A stretch of DNA of 64,000 nucleotides from Alphaproteobacteria bacterium 43-37 (GTDB taxonomy: Bacteria > Pseudomonadota > Alphaproteobacteria > 43-37). A model generated the notes under the pieces. That model saw only the letters and a list, made by a program, of their open reading frames with translations. It did no database searches and was not told where the DNA came from. The stretch spans positions 1 to 64,000 of the forward strand of contig MKSY01000024.1 in NCBI GenBank assembly GCA_001897475.1, written 5' to 3'. A program made the position numbers and the translations under genes. This document shows positions 51,911-61,577 of this stretch, piece by piece (the stretch's first letter is position 1; every line of letters begins with the position of its first letter).

Positions 51911-53198
51911 GTTTATAATGAAAATTTACTTCAAGGGTTAAAGAGGCATCTGTTTCGTCTTGATGGTTTGTGACCATGTAAGCTTGTGTGTGATCCATAA
52001 ATTTTGGTTTCGCCGTAATGACAATATCCTTTGTTCCCAAGGTGTCACTAAGAGTTGCGAGTATATCTTCAGCAGCCATATTAGCTTTAAATGTTAGGCG
52101 AATGGTTTCTGTATCTTGTTGCTGATGATAATCAAACTGCATGAGCGGTGGTAAAATTTGTATACATGCATTTAAGCGTTTCCAGATATCCAGTGGATGA
52201 TACTTATAAGTTAGATCAGATAACTGCATAATTGCTTTTTGTGTATTGAATCCCTGTGGCAATAGAATTTCGTGTGTGCTCGCTTTTTGACTCTCCCATG
52301 CTATAATTTTTTGATCCAAATGGTGCTCATACCAAGAAGCAATGCCTGTTAAAAAAATCATGCTTAGGGCAATGATAAGAGAGGCAGTTTTAAGCCGCAA
52401 GGAGGTTTTCCAAATGAAGCATTTTCTATTAAGGGGGGAGCATAACGGTATAGCAGGGCCGGAGAGTTCAAAGACATTTGTAATTTTATTGTCCGAAATG
52501 AACTGTCCCCAAGGTAGTGAATCACCCAAGTGCATATGATCCCCAAAACAAGCAAAGGTAGGTTTTTCCATACTTTGGCCTTGCACATGTTTGAAAATCT
52601 TAACAATTTCTTGATCGCTTTTGCTTGAATCATGCAAAATACGGATCAGCGTAGGACTTTCTTTATGGATGACGATGAGAAAGTCTGGCATATGGGGAAT
52701 TTGAAAATACGCTACCACCCATGGAGAGGTTGTATGCGTTTTTACTTTGCGGTTGAGCAGATTGCCTGCGTGTTGGCATAAAGCAAATGTGAAGGAATAT
52801 AACCCAATAATAGGATATTGTAGTTTAGCGCATGCTTCAAAAAATTCTTCAAGCATTTCAGAGTGCTGTTGGCGAATATAGATTGTTGCCTTATCCTTTG
52901 TTGATACAGACCCATAAGCAATACAATGTGATGAAAGGCGTTGTTTCTGGTTCTTTTTAAAAGCTAATTTTTCAAAGAATGACAAGCCATCGAGAGATTC
53001 AACACGTTCATATTGTGTGTTGCTTAAATGGAGAAAAATATAAAGTTTAACTTTCTTATATTGCTTAATCTCATGGGCAAGTGTTTGGAGTGCCTCTTGA
53101 ATGCCATTGCTTAAGCTAACCGGAGTAAAGTTCTGAATAGATTCATTCTCTCGACCCCATAGAATTATATGATCTAGAAGTATTATGGAAATTTTCAT
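51900..53198 (-). CDS. GspL-like (PilM-PilN-type) assembly platform protein
   Basis: The 432-aa protein has a cytoplasmic domain of about 260 residues that could take the actin-like fold of GspL/PilM, one membrane helix near 270-288 (TASLIIALSMIFLTGIASW), and a periplasmic ferredoxin-like domain ending the chain. That is the GspL layout, equal to PilM plus PilN in one polypeptide. It would recruit the ATPase to the inner-membrane complex. Sequence conservation is low; the call rests on topology and neighbours. ATGA overlap links it to the GspF gene. Confidence 0.6.
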   Translation of the reverse strand: MKISIILLDHIILWGRENESIQNFTPVSLSNGIQEALQTLAHEIKQYKKVKLYIFLHLSNTQYERVESLDGLSFFEKLAFKKNQKQRLSSHCIAYGSVSTKDKATIYIRQQHSEMLEEFFEACAKLQYPIIGLYSFTFALCQHAGNLLNRKVKTHTTSPWVVAYFQIPHMPDFLIVIHKESPTLIRILHDSSKSDQEIVKIFKHVQGQSMEKPTFACFGDHMHLGDSLPWGQFISDNKITNVFELSGPAIPLCSPLNRKCFIWKTSLRLKTASLIIALSMIFLTGIASWYEHHLDQKIIAWESQKASTHEILLPQGFNTQKAIMQLSDLTYKYHPLDIWKRLNACIQILPPLMQFDYHQQQDTETIRLTFKANMAAEDILATLSDTLGTKDIVITAKPKFMDHTQAYMVTNHQDETDASLTLEVNFHYKHDQ

Positions 53199-54328
53199 GC
53201 CAGCTCCAAAATCAAATTATAAAGAGGGGCAATAACGTCTAAGATAAGGGCACACAATAAACTTCCAACGATGAGAATGCCTACAGGTTGTACCCACTCT
53301 TTAAGGCGACCTTGGATCATGACGGAATAATCGTGTGCTTGCATTGCCATAGCACGAAAAGCGGCAGCTAGTTTACCTGATTGTTCAGCAATACGAACTT
53401 GCCCTAGAAATAACATTGGGAAATCTGGAAAACACTGCTCAATGGCCGTTGAAAGAGATTGACCGCCTAGAACATTCTCATAAATACTCAAGGATTTTTG
53501 GCGCTTTAAAAGCATTGAGGAAAGCTTTAAACTTTCCACTAAGGCTATATTGTGAGTCAATAAAAGCGATAAGCCATAAAGCCAGTGTTGGTAGCACAAG
53601 ATAGATAAACTACTTGGAAAAAGCTTCATATTAATGAGTACCTGCGTCAGGTATGATTGGATTTTTGTTGATTTTGCCAAGGTGAAAAAAATGAGAGTAA
53701 ATCCAGAAAGGCTAGATAACCACACTGTTAAAAAGTTTGGTTCAAATGAATTTTGGTCAGCGAAACGTGATGCTTGTGAAAGCTCGCTGCCAGATATGAG
53801 GTTGCCAAAAAAAATAAAAACTCCAATCACGATGGCCAACAGGACGCTCGGATAAATACAGGCACTTAAAAAATGTTCTCGCATTTTTTGCTTTATTAAA
53901 GCCATTTTAAAAAGATCATCGACAATAGTAGGTAGGGAACCAGTTTTTTCTGCGACATCAATAAGAGCCGTATCTATATGACTAAAAAAACTTGGAAACT
54001 GCCTGCAACAATCAGACAAGCTATGCCCACTTTGAAGCAGCTCACAAAGTGTGCGCCCAAAAATTTTTAAAGAGGGTTTTGAAAATGATTCAGATGCTAT
54101 TTTTAAGCACTCGTGTATTTTGATCTCAGCGCTTAGCAAAACACTTAAGCTGCGCCAGAATTCAACTTTGTCATGTGCATTCCAAGATTTGAGCAGCGGC
54201 TTAATGGATAATAATGACAGCTTAGAATGAGGAATTTTTGAAAGCAGGTGTCGTTTGTTTTTAGCTTCAAGCATGAGGGTCGTAATAGACTGAGGTGAGC
54301 GCATAGTCCGATAAATGTAAATGGTCAT
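53195..54328 (-). CDS. GspF/PilC-type inner-membrane platform protein
   Basis: The 377-aa protein has two T2SSF domains: a first around AHDKVEFWRSLSVLLSAEIKIHECLKI to IDVAEKTGSLPTIVDDL, and a second around LLTHNIALVESLKLSSMLL to QVRIAEQSGKLAAAF, each with the conserved E-x-(T/S)-G-x-L. Three membrane segments occur in the usual places. The ATG at 54328 overlaps the upstream ATPase stop (ATGA); the longer frame to 54415 lies inside that gene. Confidence 0.88.
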   Translation of the reverse strand: MTIYIYRTMRSPQSITTLMLEAKNKRHLLSKIPHSKLSLLSIKPLLKSWNAHDKVEFWRSLSVLLSAEIKIHECLKIASESFSKPSLKIFGRTLCELLQSGHSLSDCCRQFPSFFSHIDTALIDVAEKTGSLPTIVDDLFKMALIKQKMREHFLSACIYPSVLLAIVIGVFIFFGNLISGSELSQASRFADQNSFEPNFLTVWLSSLSGFTLIFFTLAKSTKIQSYLTQVLINMKLFPSSLSILCYQHWLYGLSLLLTHNIALVESLKLSSMLLKRQKSLSIYENVLGGQSLSTAIEQCFPDFPMLFLGQVRIAEQSGKLAAAFRAMAMQAHDYSVMIQGRLKEWVQPVGILIVGSLLCALILDVIAPLYNLILELA

Positions 54329-55974
54329 GGCGTACCCCATTGTTGGCCGAGCACTCGTTTTAATTCGGCCATAGATGTATGTCCCTTTTTGACATAGCTG
54401 ATACCTTGCTCCCACAAGGAAGTTGATGCGCCAAAATTCGCTAAGAGAGAAGATAAGTCTTGTTGTTGCCCAATGGATAAAAATGCCTCTCGCAATTGAG
54501 GTGTCATAATAACTATTTCGGCAATCGGAAACCTTCCTTTATACCCTGTATGATTGCAGGCCTGGCATCCACTTTTTTCATAAACAGGTTCTTTAAAGAA
54601 TGCATCTTGAGTTTCTTTTTTGCAAGAAGGACATAGTCTGCGTAAGAGTCTTTGGGAGATAATTGCAAGTGTAGCATAGCAAATGGGTTCTCGTTGGAGG
54701 CCTAATTCTTGCAACCTAAAGATGGTTCGCGGAACATCCATGGTATGAACTGTGGTCAAAATTTTATGGCCTGTCAGCGCAGCATGTAGAGCCATTTGTG
54801 CTGTTTCAGGATCACGAATCTCTCCCAAGAGCAAGATGTCTGGATCCTGTCTTAAGATAGATCTGATGCCTGCTGCGAAATTAAAACCATCGGAAATTTG
54901 TGTTTGTCGAATATGCGCCAGTCTGTACTCTACAGGATCCTCTAGCGTCATAATATTTACATCTGGTTTATTGAGAAAATTCAACAAAGCATAAAGGGTG
55001 GTTGTTTTGCCAGAACCAGTAGGGCCAGCGATAATGATTAAGCCCTCAGGCGCTAACGCTAATTCTTTCAACAGAGCAATTTGCTCTTGTGGAAGAGAAA
55101 GTTGCTCCAATTGAGGCCCCTCTTTTCCTTGTGATAAAAAGCGAATGACAAGGCTCTCGCCGGATAGTGTTGGATGAGATGATAAACGGCAGTCGATTTT
55201 ATGTCCTCGGTGCTCAATGAGAAATCGCCCATCTTGGGATGTTCGAGTTTCACTGATATCAAGGTTCCCCAAAACTTTTAATCGATTGCAAAGGTGTGGC
55301 CAATACGTTTTATGGAAGGTATGAGCTTGCCGTAAAACACCGTCTGTTCGTAGACGAACGATGACACAAGTGTCTTCTGGTATAAAATGGATATCACTTG
55401 CGTTTTGATCAACCGCTTCTTCGAGAAGTAGATCAATGAGCTGGGTGGCTAATGGTAAATTGGATGCGGGTTCAGACGGATTTTCGCATAAGAATTTTCG
55501 GACACGACCTTCTTGGTAAAAATGGAGAAAGTGTAATTTCTCGATTTGTGAGCTTGTGGCTACAGCAAACCCCAAAGATGTTTGCGCACCTAAAAAATAT
55601 TGAAGCGTAGCGATGCCATCAAAATCATACACATCCAATAAAGCAACGATGACCTGTCCATCAGTTACGTCAATTGGAAAGGCTTTATACTTTTGCCAAG
55701 CTTCAAGAGGGACTTTGTCAAGTAAGTATAAAGGATAATGGGTTGCACCTTCTTCGAAAAGTGGATACCCCGATACAATGCTTTGCACTTTAGCAATGTC
55801 GGCTTCATCAACATAACCCAGGTTGGTCAATGTTCGAACAAGAGAAAGGTGTTTGGATAGACAATGTTGGCGAGCAATATCCAGCTGGTCTTCACGCACA
55901 AGGCATTGAGAGATAAGGTAATCCTCAACTTCAATTAAGCTTGGACTTAGGCTGCTTTGAGCAACGGAATTCAT
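54325..55974 (-). CDS. GspE/PilB-type secretion ATPase
   Basis: The protein has an N-terminal GspE_N domain, Walker A GPTGSGKTTTLYAL (near 320), Asp box TLEDPVEYRL, Walker B ILLGEIRDPETA, the His box TGHKILTTVHT, and a four-Cys zinc site (LCPSCKK ... GCQACNHTGYKGR). It powers pseudopilus or pilus assembly. I place the start at the ATG 55974; an in-frame TTG at 56007 would add 11 residues. Neither has an ideally spaced ribosome site. It is the first gene of the five-gene operon. No pilin, prepilin peptidase or secretin gene is in the window. Confidence 0.9.
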   Translation of the reverse strand: MNSVAQSSLSPSLIEVEDYLISQCLVREDQLDIARQHCLSKHLSLVRTLTNLGYVDEADIAKVQSIVSGYPLFEEGATHYPLYLLDKVPLEAWQKYKAFPIDVTDGQVIVALLDVYDFDGIATLQYFLGAQTSLGFAVATSSQIEKLHFLHFYQEGRVRKFLCENPSEPASNLPLATQLIDLLLEEAVDQNASDIHFIPEDTCVIVRLRTDGVLRQAHTFHKTYWPHLCNRLKVLGNLDISETRTSQDGRFLIEHRGHKIDCRLSSHPTLSGESLVIRFLSQGKEGPQLEQLSLPQEQIALLKELALAPEGLIIIAGPTGSGKTTTLYALLNFLNKPDVNIMTLEDPVEYRLAHIRQTQISDGFNFAAGIRSILRQDPDILLLGEIRDPETAQMALHAALTGHKILTTVHTMDVPRTIFRLQELGLQREPICYATLAIISQRLLRRLCPSCKKETQDAFFKEPVYEKSGCQACNHTGYKGRFPIAEIVIMTPQLREAFLSIGQQQDLSSLLANFGASTSLWEQGISYVKKGHTSMAELKRVLGQQWGTP

Positions 55975-56265
55975 TGCCTTAATAAGCTCCCTGTCTAGAT
56001 CGATCAACTTAAAGCTAATGCCATCAACCTATATAGGTTAAGATGGTGTCAATAGCCCCACTCTCCACCTATAAGACAAATCAGGTCCTGATATTAAAAT
56101 CAAGACAGAAAATGAGCTTGACAGTATAATACGGATTAATCATCATTAGCGTATGATGAAAACATTAAACTTGTTGATTTTTTTAAAGAATTATCATCGA
56201 CCTAGTTAGTTTGGGGCCGCGACGGCTGCTTGTGTATTTGTTATTTCTAGCTAGGGGTTTATTCA

Positions 56266-57519
56266 ATGAAAAATCGTCATCATTACATGCACTACCTGAT
56301 GTGGGGATGTGCTGTTCTTTACTACCTTTATCAATATACAATTCGTGTTTCACCAAGCATCATGATGGAAGATATCATGATGGCTTTCAATGTTAGTGCC
56401 CATGGTTTTGCATCTCTTTCGGCTTTGGCGATGTATAGCTATGCCATCATGCAGGTTCCAGCCGGTATTTTGACGGATACTTTTGGGGCCAAGAAGGTCA
56501 TATTAGTTTCCCTTTGTTCATGCATTATTGGGCTAACGTGCTTTGCGTGCGCTGAGGATCTGCTGTTTGCATCCATCGGGCGTATCTTTATTGGTTGCGG
56601 ATCAGCCGCGGCTTTCTTAAGCGTTAACAAAATTGGCACGGATTGGTTCCCTGCAGGTAGGCGGGCTTTTGTTTTCGGCTTAACTATGACTGCAGGTACC
56701 GTTGGCGCTTTGAATGGGGGGGCACCATTGGCTGCTCTTAATCATGCCGTTGGATGGCGAGAGAGTTTGTTTTTCCTGGCTATAGTTGGGGCGATTATTT
56801 TAGTTATCAATCTCATGTTTTTGAGAGCGACACCAAAAACAATTACTCGTGAACAAAATTTGAAAGTGAGTGAGATTTTCTCTCAAATCAAAGCTGCTTT
56901 AGGTAATGTTCAAGTTTTCATTACGGGTGTTGTGGCATTGGGTGTATACATGGTCATTTCTGTTTTGGCAGATCTTTGGGGTGTCGCTTACCTTATGCAG
57001 ACATATCATATAGCTAAAACCACAGCAGCTCAAGCTACATCATTGATCTATGTAGGGTTATGCTTCGGTGCTTTGGTCGTGTCTTGGTGGAGTGACAAAA
57101 CTCATAAACGCAAAACTATGATCGTTATTTTAAGCTTCATACTTGTATTAAGCTTAACGGCCTTTTTGCATGTGACAAATCTTCCGTTTTGGGTATCATG
57201 TATTTTGCTCTTTGTCGTGGGTTTCTGCTCTGGTGCTGAAATGCTCTGCTTTGCTTTGGCGACCGAAATTGTTCCTCGCAAAATCACGGGTACCGTCACA
57301 GGTTATATCAATGCAATTGTGACATTGGGGGGGGCTTTTGTTCAGCAGCAAGTGGGGAAGATGTTGGATCATATTTGGTGTGGCCAATGCACAGATGATG
57401 GCTTACGTTTTTATACAGCAGATGAATATAGGCAATCCTTATCATTAGTGATCGGTGTTGTATTGTTCACTGCCGTTTTATCTCTTTTCTTGAAAGAGAA
57501 AAAACAAAGGAGTGCTTAA
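56266..57519 (+). CDS. MFS transporter, 417 aa
   Basis: Twelve predicted membrane helices, with loop 2-3 motif GILTDTFGAKKVILVS, and GRIFIGCGSAAAFLSVNKIGTDWF. The opening YYLYQYTIRVSPS resembles the MFS protein at 36941. The substrate is unknown. Its stop lies within the ribosome-site region of the CsaA-like gene, so the two are probably translated from one mRNA. Confidence 0.85.
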   Translation: MKNRHHYMHYLMWGCAVLYYLYQYTIRVSPSIMMEDIMMAFNVSAHGFASLSALAMYSYAIMQVPAGILTDTFGAKKVILVSLCSCIIGLTCFACAEDLLFASIGRIFIGCGSAAAFLSVNKIGTDWFPAGRRAFVFGLTMTAGTVGALNGGAPLAALNHAVGWRESLFFLAIVGAIILVINLMFLRATPKTITREQNLKVSEIFSQIKAALGNVQVFITGVVALGVYMVISVLADLWGVAYLMQTYHIAKTTAAQATSLIYVGLCFGALVVSWWSDKTHKRKTMIVILSFILVLSLTAFLHVTNLPFWVSCILLFVVGFCSGAEMLCFALATEIVPRKITGTVTGYINAIVTLGGAFVQQQVGKMLDHIWCGQCTDDGLRFYTADEYRQSLSLVIGVVLFTAVLSLFLKEKKQRSA

Positions 57520-57520
57520 G

Positions 57521-57856
57521 TTGGAAATAATCACTTATGATGATTTTACAAAAGTTGAATTAAGATCTGGCACTATTGTTCGAGCGGAAACTTTCCCAGA
57601 AGCCCGTAAATCGGCCTATAAAGTCTGGGTGGATTTTGGACAGTTTGGTACCTTGCAAACTTCAGCTCAAATCACGGAGCACTACACACCGGAAAGCTTG
57701 ATTGGACGTCAAGTTATGGGGTGCATCAATCTTGGGGTGAAAAAGATCGCTGGGTTTGAGTCACAGTTCTTGTTGGTTGGTTTTTATGATCAGGAAAATC
57801 GTGTTTGCTTAGCCACTACCGATTCAAAAGTACCCAACGGGATGAAGCTCTGTTAG
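57521..57856 (+). CDS. csaA: CsaA-like tRNA-binding-domain protein
   Basis: The 111-aa protein is a single EMAP/OB-type tRNA-binding domain: FTKVELRSGTIVRAETFPEARKSAYKVW, ALITxxY-like SAQITEHYTPESLIG, and the C-terminal GFYDQENRVCLATTDSKVPNG. CsaA has been linked to chaperone and secretion functions and binds tRNA. The TTG at 57521 has AAAGGAG at 8 bp spacing, better than the GTG at 57512, which overlaps the Shine-Dalgarno itself. Confidence 0.88.
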   Translation: MEIITYDDFTKVELRSGTIVRAETFPEARKSAYKVWVDFGQFGTLQTSAQITEHYTPESLIGRQVMGCINLGVKKIAGFESQFLLVGFYDQENRVCLATTDSKVPNGMKLC

Positions 57857-57921
57857 CATAGGCCAGGTTACATTAATTCTTAACCTTTTTATCCGTAGTG
57901 TAAACTGACGGGAGGCTAAAG

Positions 57922-58857
57922 ATGTCAGGCTTTTTGGGCAGCCCACTGCAGAAAATCAACATTGAGTTTTTACGCTCATTTTACGCTTGCGCTCATTTCA
58001 ACAGTCGCAAGCGTGCCGCCAATTATTTGGGGATTGCTGAAAGCACCATTAGTTATCACATAGCTGGCGTTGAAAGTGAGCTTGGAGTCCTGCTATTTCA
58101 TCGACTCAATGCCGGCTATCACCTCACTCAGGAAGGAGAAGTGCTTTATGAAGTTACTGGCAGACTGTTTGATGAGTTAAGCGAAGCTCACCTTAAGATA
58201 CTTTCTTTAAATTATGAACGTCCCCTACAACAGTTACGTGTCTATACAACTATCCCATTGGGAGTACATTATTTACCAACCGTAATATCCGAATTTCAAA
58301 AAACTTACCCAAATACTGCTATTACGCTTGTCTCATTTACAGAAATGCCGGAGATCCGAACGGATCATATTGATGTCCTGATTTCCCCGTTTAAGCCGGA
58401 ACATCTAAGCTTTGAATCTCAGCATGTTTGCACAATGGTTAACCTCCTTTATGCGCATCAATCCTATTTGGGCAAAGCTGGAAGCCCGCAATCTTTAAAG
58501 GAGCTTGAAAATCAAAAATTTATTACTGTTAGGCAAGCTGGTAGCGCTTTGTATGGGGCAGATTGGTTTGAAAAACAACTCAAAAAACACAAAATTAATC
58601 CCCGGTTTAATATTGTAACGACCAATTCCTTGACAGCCATCCAAATGGCTAAACATGGGATGGGAATATGCTCGTATGCTAAAGAAATGGTTAGGGACCT
58701 AGGTTATGAATTGCACCCAATCTTAGAAGAGCAGCTTAATTTTCAAAGTGAGATTTATATCTCAGCACAAAAGTTCCTCTTCCTCAGTTCTTGCGTTCAG
58801 GAATTTCTTAAGACATTTAAAAAGATATTATTGCAACGAATCGAAAGGCAAACATAG
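57922..58857 (+). CDS. LysR-family transcriptional regulator
   Basis: The 311-aa protein has a winged helix at residues about 12-72 (INIEFLRSFYACAHFNSRKRAANYLGIAESTISYHI) and a LysR effector domain (about 95-300: QLRVYTTIPLGVHYLPTVISEF). GGGAGG lies 6 bp before the ATG. It may regulate the MFS/CsaA pair upstream or a distant target; no divergent gene shares its promoter. Confidence 0.88.
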   Translation: MSGFLGSPLQKINIEFLRSFYACAHFNSRKRAANYLGIAESTISYHIAGVESELGVLLFHRLNAGYHLTQEGEVLYEVTGRLFDELSEAHLKILSLNYERPLQQLRVYTTIPLGVHYLPTVISEFQKTYPNTAITLVSFTEMPEIRTDHIDVLISPFKPEHLSFESQHVCTMVNLLYAHQSYLGKAGSPQSLKELENQKFITVRQAGSALYGADWFEKQLKKHKINPRFNIVTTNSLTAIQMAKHGMGICSYAKEMVRDLGYELHPILEEQLNFQSEIYISAQKFLFLSSCVQEFLKTFKKILLQRIERQT

Positions 58858-59109
58858 ATTTACGATTGAAAGCTAAACTCTATTAAAAAACCCTACCAAG
58901 GCGAAAACCTATCTGATGTTATTTTAATAAATTTACAAACCATTTGTAATTTTCCTTCCCCATGCACCGCTCTAGCTTAGGCTATTCCATCAAAACTCTA
59001 ACGTCAATAGCTCCAAGAATACTTAACAAGAAGATATAAGCCGGCTTTTCCTTATTTATTCTTACTTTTAAGCCAAAATTGTAATTTAAATATTTAATAT
59101 TCGAGTATT

Positions 59110-59267
59110 TTTAGATGCCGGGGTCAGTCAAATTAACACTCGCTGGCATGTACCGTTTGATGGGTGGTACAAGGATCTTGATGAAGACCAAAACCTGTTA
59201 AAAGGCCATAATCATCAAACTATATACCGCAGAAGACCCGAGGTTGGACTTGGCCTCGGGTTTTTGC
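59110..59267 (+). ncRNA. Possible structured RNA or leader ending in a terminator
   Basis: The 429-bp gap 58858-59286 has no credible gene. From about 59110 the sequence can form ATGCC/GGCAT (59115 and 59145 regions), a local hairpin GTACC...GGTAC (59150-59170), and a long-range perfect pair GTTTGATG (59155-59162) with CATCAAAC (59213-59220). It ends in the terminator at 59236. The pairings partly compete. No known RNA family is recognised, and the promoter is not clear. A decayed mobile-element end is an alternative explanation. Confidence 0.3.
59236..59266 (+). terminator. Rho-independent terminator
   Basis: ACCCGAGG (59236-59243) pairs with CCTCGGGT (59254-59261) over a 10-nt loop, followed by TTTTGC. 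It may end a short RNA from the gap, or the lysR transcript from 58857. Confidence 0.85.
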
Positions 59268-59286
59268 TTTCAACATTTAATCAAGC

Positions 59287-59502
59287 TTAACCAGCAAATT
59301 TTGTCGTAATAAAATCAAGCAGGCTGATGAGGCTGCTAGCTTTGCCACCCTCAGGTTTGCCTGGTGTGGATTTTAAATTCCAAGCCATAGTATCCACATG
59401 GATCCAAGGTAGATCAGAACATATTTTCTGAATGTCGCTCGACGGATAAGCATGAAGCGGGATAGATGGGTCATGAGAGTTATCAACAAAAAAGCGAACC
59501 AA
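59287..59502 (-). pseudogene. C-terminal remnant of an M17 leucyl aminopeptidase
   Basis: The last 40 residues (LPWIHVDTMAWNLKSTPGKP, then EGGKASSLISLLDFI) match the C-terminus of alphaproteobacterial M17 aminopeptidases (W-x-H-x-D-x-x-AW-x-x-x-x-x-PGRPEGGE). The catalytic centre (NTDAEGR and metal ligands), some 400 residues upstream in intact proteins, is absent. The first 30 residues do not match what I know of the family. Oddly, a perfect AGGAGG lies 6 bp before the TTG at 59502, so the fragment may still be translated. It follows cckA by 14 bp on the same strand. Confidence 0.6.
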
Positions 59503-59516
59503 AAAGAGCCTCCTGT

Positions 59517-61493
59517 TTATGAGTTTAACACTTGTTTAACTTTTCTGGCCAAATCTTTGAGAGAAAATGGCTTTGGTAAAAAGTGAACTTGAGTATTTTC
59601 TTTCAGCTGATTGCGGAATGAGTCTTCGGTGTATCCTGAAATAAATATGATTTTAACGTTGTGTAGTTTTTCTGAAATGCGTCGGGCTAAAGTTGGCCCA
59701 TCCATAGGTGCCATGACAACATCAGTGACAACTAAGTCAACTGGTTTGCCGTATTCTTCAATGATCTTGAGGGCGTCATTCCCATTGCTGGCGTCAAGAA
59801 CATTATATCCTTTTTCACGCAAGGCACGCGCTGAGAAAAGCCGGACGGCATCTTCGTCTTCAACAAGCAGGATAGTGGCCGTGCCTGTCAGGTCAGCAAT
59901 TTGTGACGGCTCAGTTGAGATACCTTCGGTTTGGTTATCTACAGTGTTGTTTTTGGGCAAATAAATAGAGAAAATAGTCCCTTTTCCAACTTTACTTTCA
60001 ACAGTGACAAAACCACCTGTTTGTTTAACGATACCATAAACAGTGGATAGGCCTAGGCCTGTTCCGGCACCAATAGGTTTTGTTGAGAAAAAAGGATCAA
60101 AAATACGATTCAGATTTTCAGGTGGAATACCGACACCAGAATCTTCAACTTTAATATAAATATATTCACCTGGGGGTATGGTTTCATGGCCAACTTGGAC
60201 GGCAGTTTGGACAACAAAATTGCCAGTTGAGATTATGAGGTTCCCCCCATCAACCATGGCATCTCGTGCATTAACAGCAAGGTTCATAATCACTTGTTCC
60301 AGCTGCCCTTGGTCAACTTTAACGAGCCAAAGATCTCGGGCATGAACCACTTGAAGAACAATTGTGGGGCCAATAAGTCTTTGAAGCAAAATGCTCAGCT
60401 CGGCTAAAGTTTCTGTTACATCGATCACTTTTGGCTGCAAGGTTTGCTGTCTGGAAAAAGCCAATAGCTGTCTAACCAAAATAGCAGCCCGATTAGCATT
60501 TTGTTTGATTTGCATAATGTCATTAAATGACAAATCAATCGGTGAATGCCTCAACAAAAGAAGGTCACAATACCCAATCATGGCTGTGAGAAGATTGTTA
60601 AAATCGTGAGCGATACCGCCTGCGAGCTGGCCAATTGCCTGCATTTTTTGAGATTGCGAAAGCTGTTGCGAAAGCTGCTTATGCTCACTGATATCAACCA
60701 CATAAAATGTTGAGAGTTTTTCTGTGTGTGAAATGGAGCTTAGATAAATATTAAACGCTACCTTGTCGTCGTTTAGGAAGTAAACTTCAACAGGGCCGCG
60801 CACCTGATCCCCAATAAGAAATTGGTTAAGTTTGCTCAAAGATTCTGTTGAGTTAGCTGCGTTAATCAGACCCATAAAATCATGATCCTTCAAGTTATGC
60901 TCAAAAAGGGCAAGCTTGTTGGTAAACAAGACCTTATTAATTTGATCCAGGAACATCTGATTGTGAGCAAAGATCTTACCATTAGGATAGGTGGACAAAA
61001 TACCAATTGGCGATCCTTCGATGACCTCATTCATGAGATCATATTTTCTCATGAGTGCATCTTTAGGGAGGTAGATTTCCTGAATAATCCATAAATAATC
61101 ATTTGAATTTAATGTCTTAATGTTCAGTAAAAAATAATGAGTGCCTACTTCCAGCTCAATGGAAGATGAAAAAAGGGAGAGTGTATCTTTGGAAAAATTT
61201 GGATATTTTTCTTGGATTAGAGCAAGGAGTTTTGGGAAGGTATCAAGCTCTGCAGGTAACTTGTGTTCCTTTGGATTAAAAGAATGATCTAGCAGAACAT
61301 AAAAGTCGGTTGTTTTGCTTAAGGCCTCAGCATAGGTAGATAGCTCGCTTTTGCTTTTGGAGGAATGTAAATAAAACAAACCTCCCCCTACAATGGCAGC
61401 TAATATACCAACAATCACTAGGGGAAGAAAGTTAAGGTATATCCCAAATATACTAAGAAGACAGGATAACCCACATGTGATTGTTGGAAGCAT
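59517..61493 (-). CDS. cckA: Hybrid sensor histidine kinase CckA
   Basis: The 658-aa protein has two N-terminal membrane helices (to about residue 47), PAS-like sensor regions (about 60-270), the DHp domain with His near residue 296 in QLAGGIAHDFNNLL, the HATPase domain (NLAVNARDAM, VEDSGVGIPPENLNRIFDPFFSTK, GTGLGLSTVYGIV), and a receiver (ILLVEDEDAVR, phosphoacceptor Asp in DLVVTDVVMAPMDGPTL, Lys in FLPKPF). CckA passes phosphate through ChpT to CtrA, the master regulator of alphaproteobacterial cell cycle and flagellar genes. Length and domain order fit CckA. A flgI-to-flgL operon is in the same window, but no CtrA site was sought. Confidence 0.9.
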   Translation of the reverse strand: MLPTITCGLSCLLSIFGIYLNFLPLVIVGILAAIVGGGLFYLHSSKSKSELSTYAEALSKTTDFYVLLDHSFNPKEHKLPAELDTFPKLLALIQEKYPNFSKDTLSLFSSSIELEVGTHYFLLNIKTLNSNDYLWIIQEIYLPKDALMRKYDLMNEVIEGSPIGILSTYPNGKIFAHNQMFLDQINKVLFTNKLALFEHNLKDHDFMGLINAANSTESLSKLNQFLIGDQVRGPVEVYFLNDDKVAFNIYLSSISHTEKLSTFYVVDISEHKQLSQQLSQSQKMQAIGQLAGGIAHDFNNLLTAMIGYCDLLLLRHSPIDLSFNDIMQIKQNANRAAILVRQLLAFSRQQTLQPKVIDVTETLAELSILLQRLIGPTIVLQVVHARDLWLVKVDQGQLEQVIMNLAVNARDAMVDGGNLIISTGNFVVQTAVQVGHETIPPGEYIYIKVEDSGVGIPPENLNRIFDPFFSTKPIGAGTGLGLSTVYGIVKQTGGFVTVESKVGKGTIFSIYLPKNNTVDNQTEGISTEPSQIADLTGTATILLVEDEDAVRLFSARALREKGYNVLDASNGNDALKIIEEYGKPVDLVVTDVVMAPMDGPTLARRISEKLHNVKIIFISGYTEDSFRNQLKENTQVHFLPKPFSLKDLARKVKQVLNS

Positions 61494-61577
61494 AAGCCAA
61501 TCCCTGATTGTTAGGCCTTTATAGTAATCTTACAACCAAGCGAGGACAAGAGCCTAAGCTAATTTTAAGCTTTTTGT

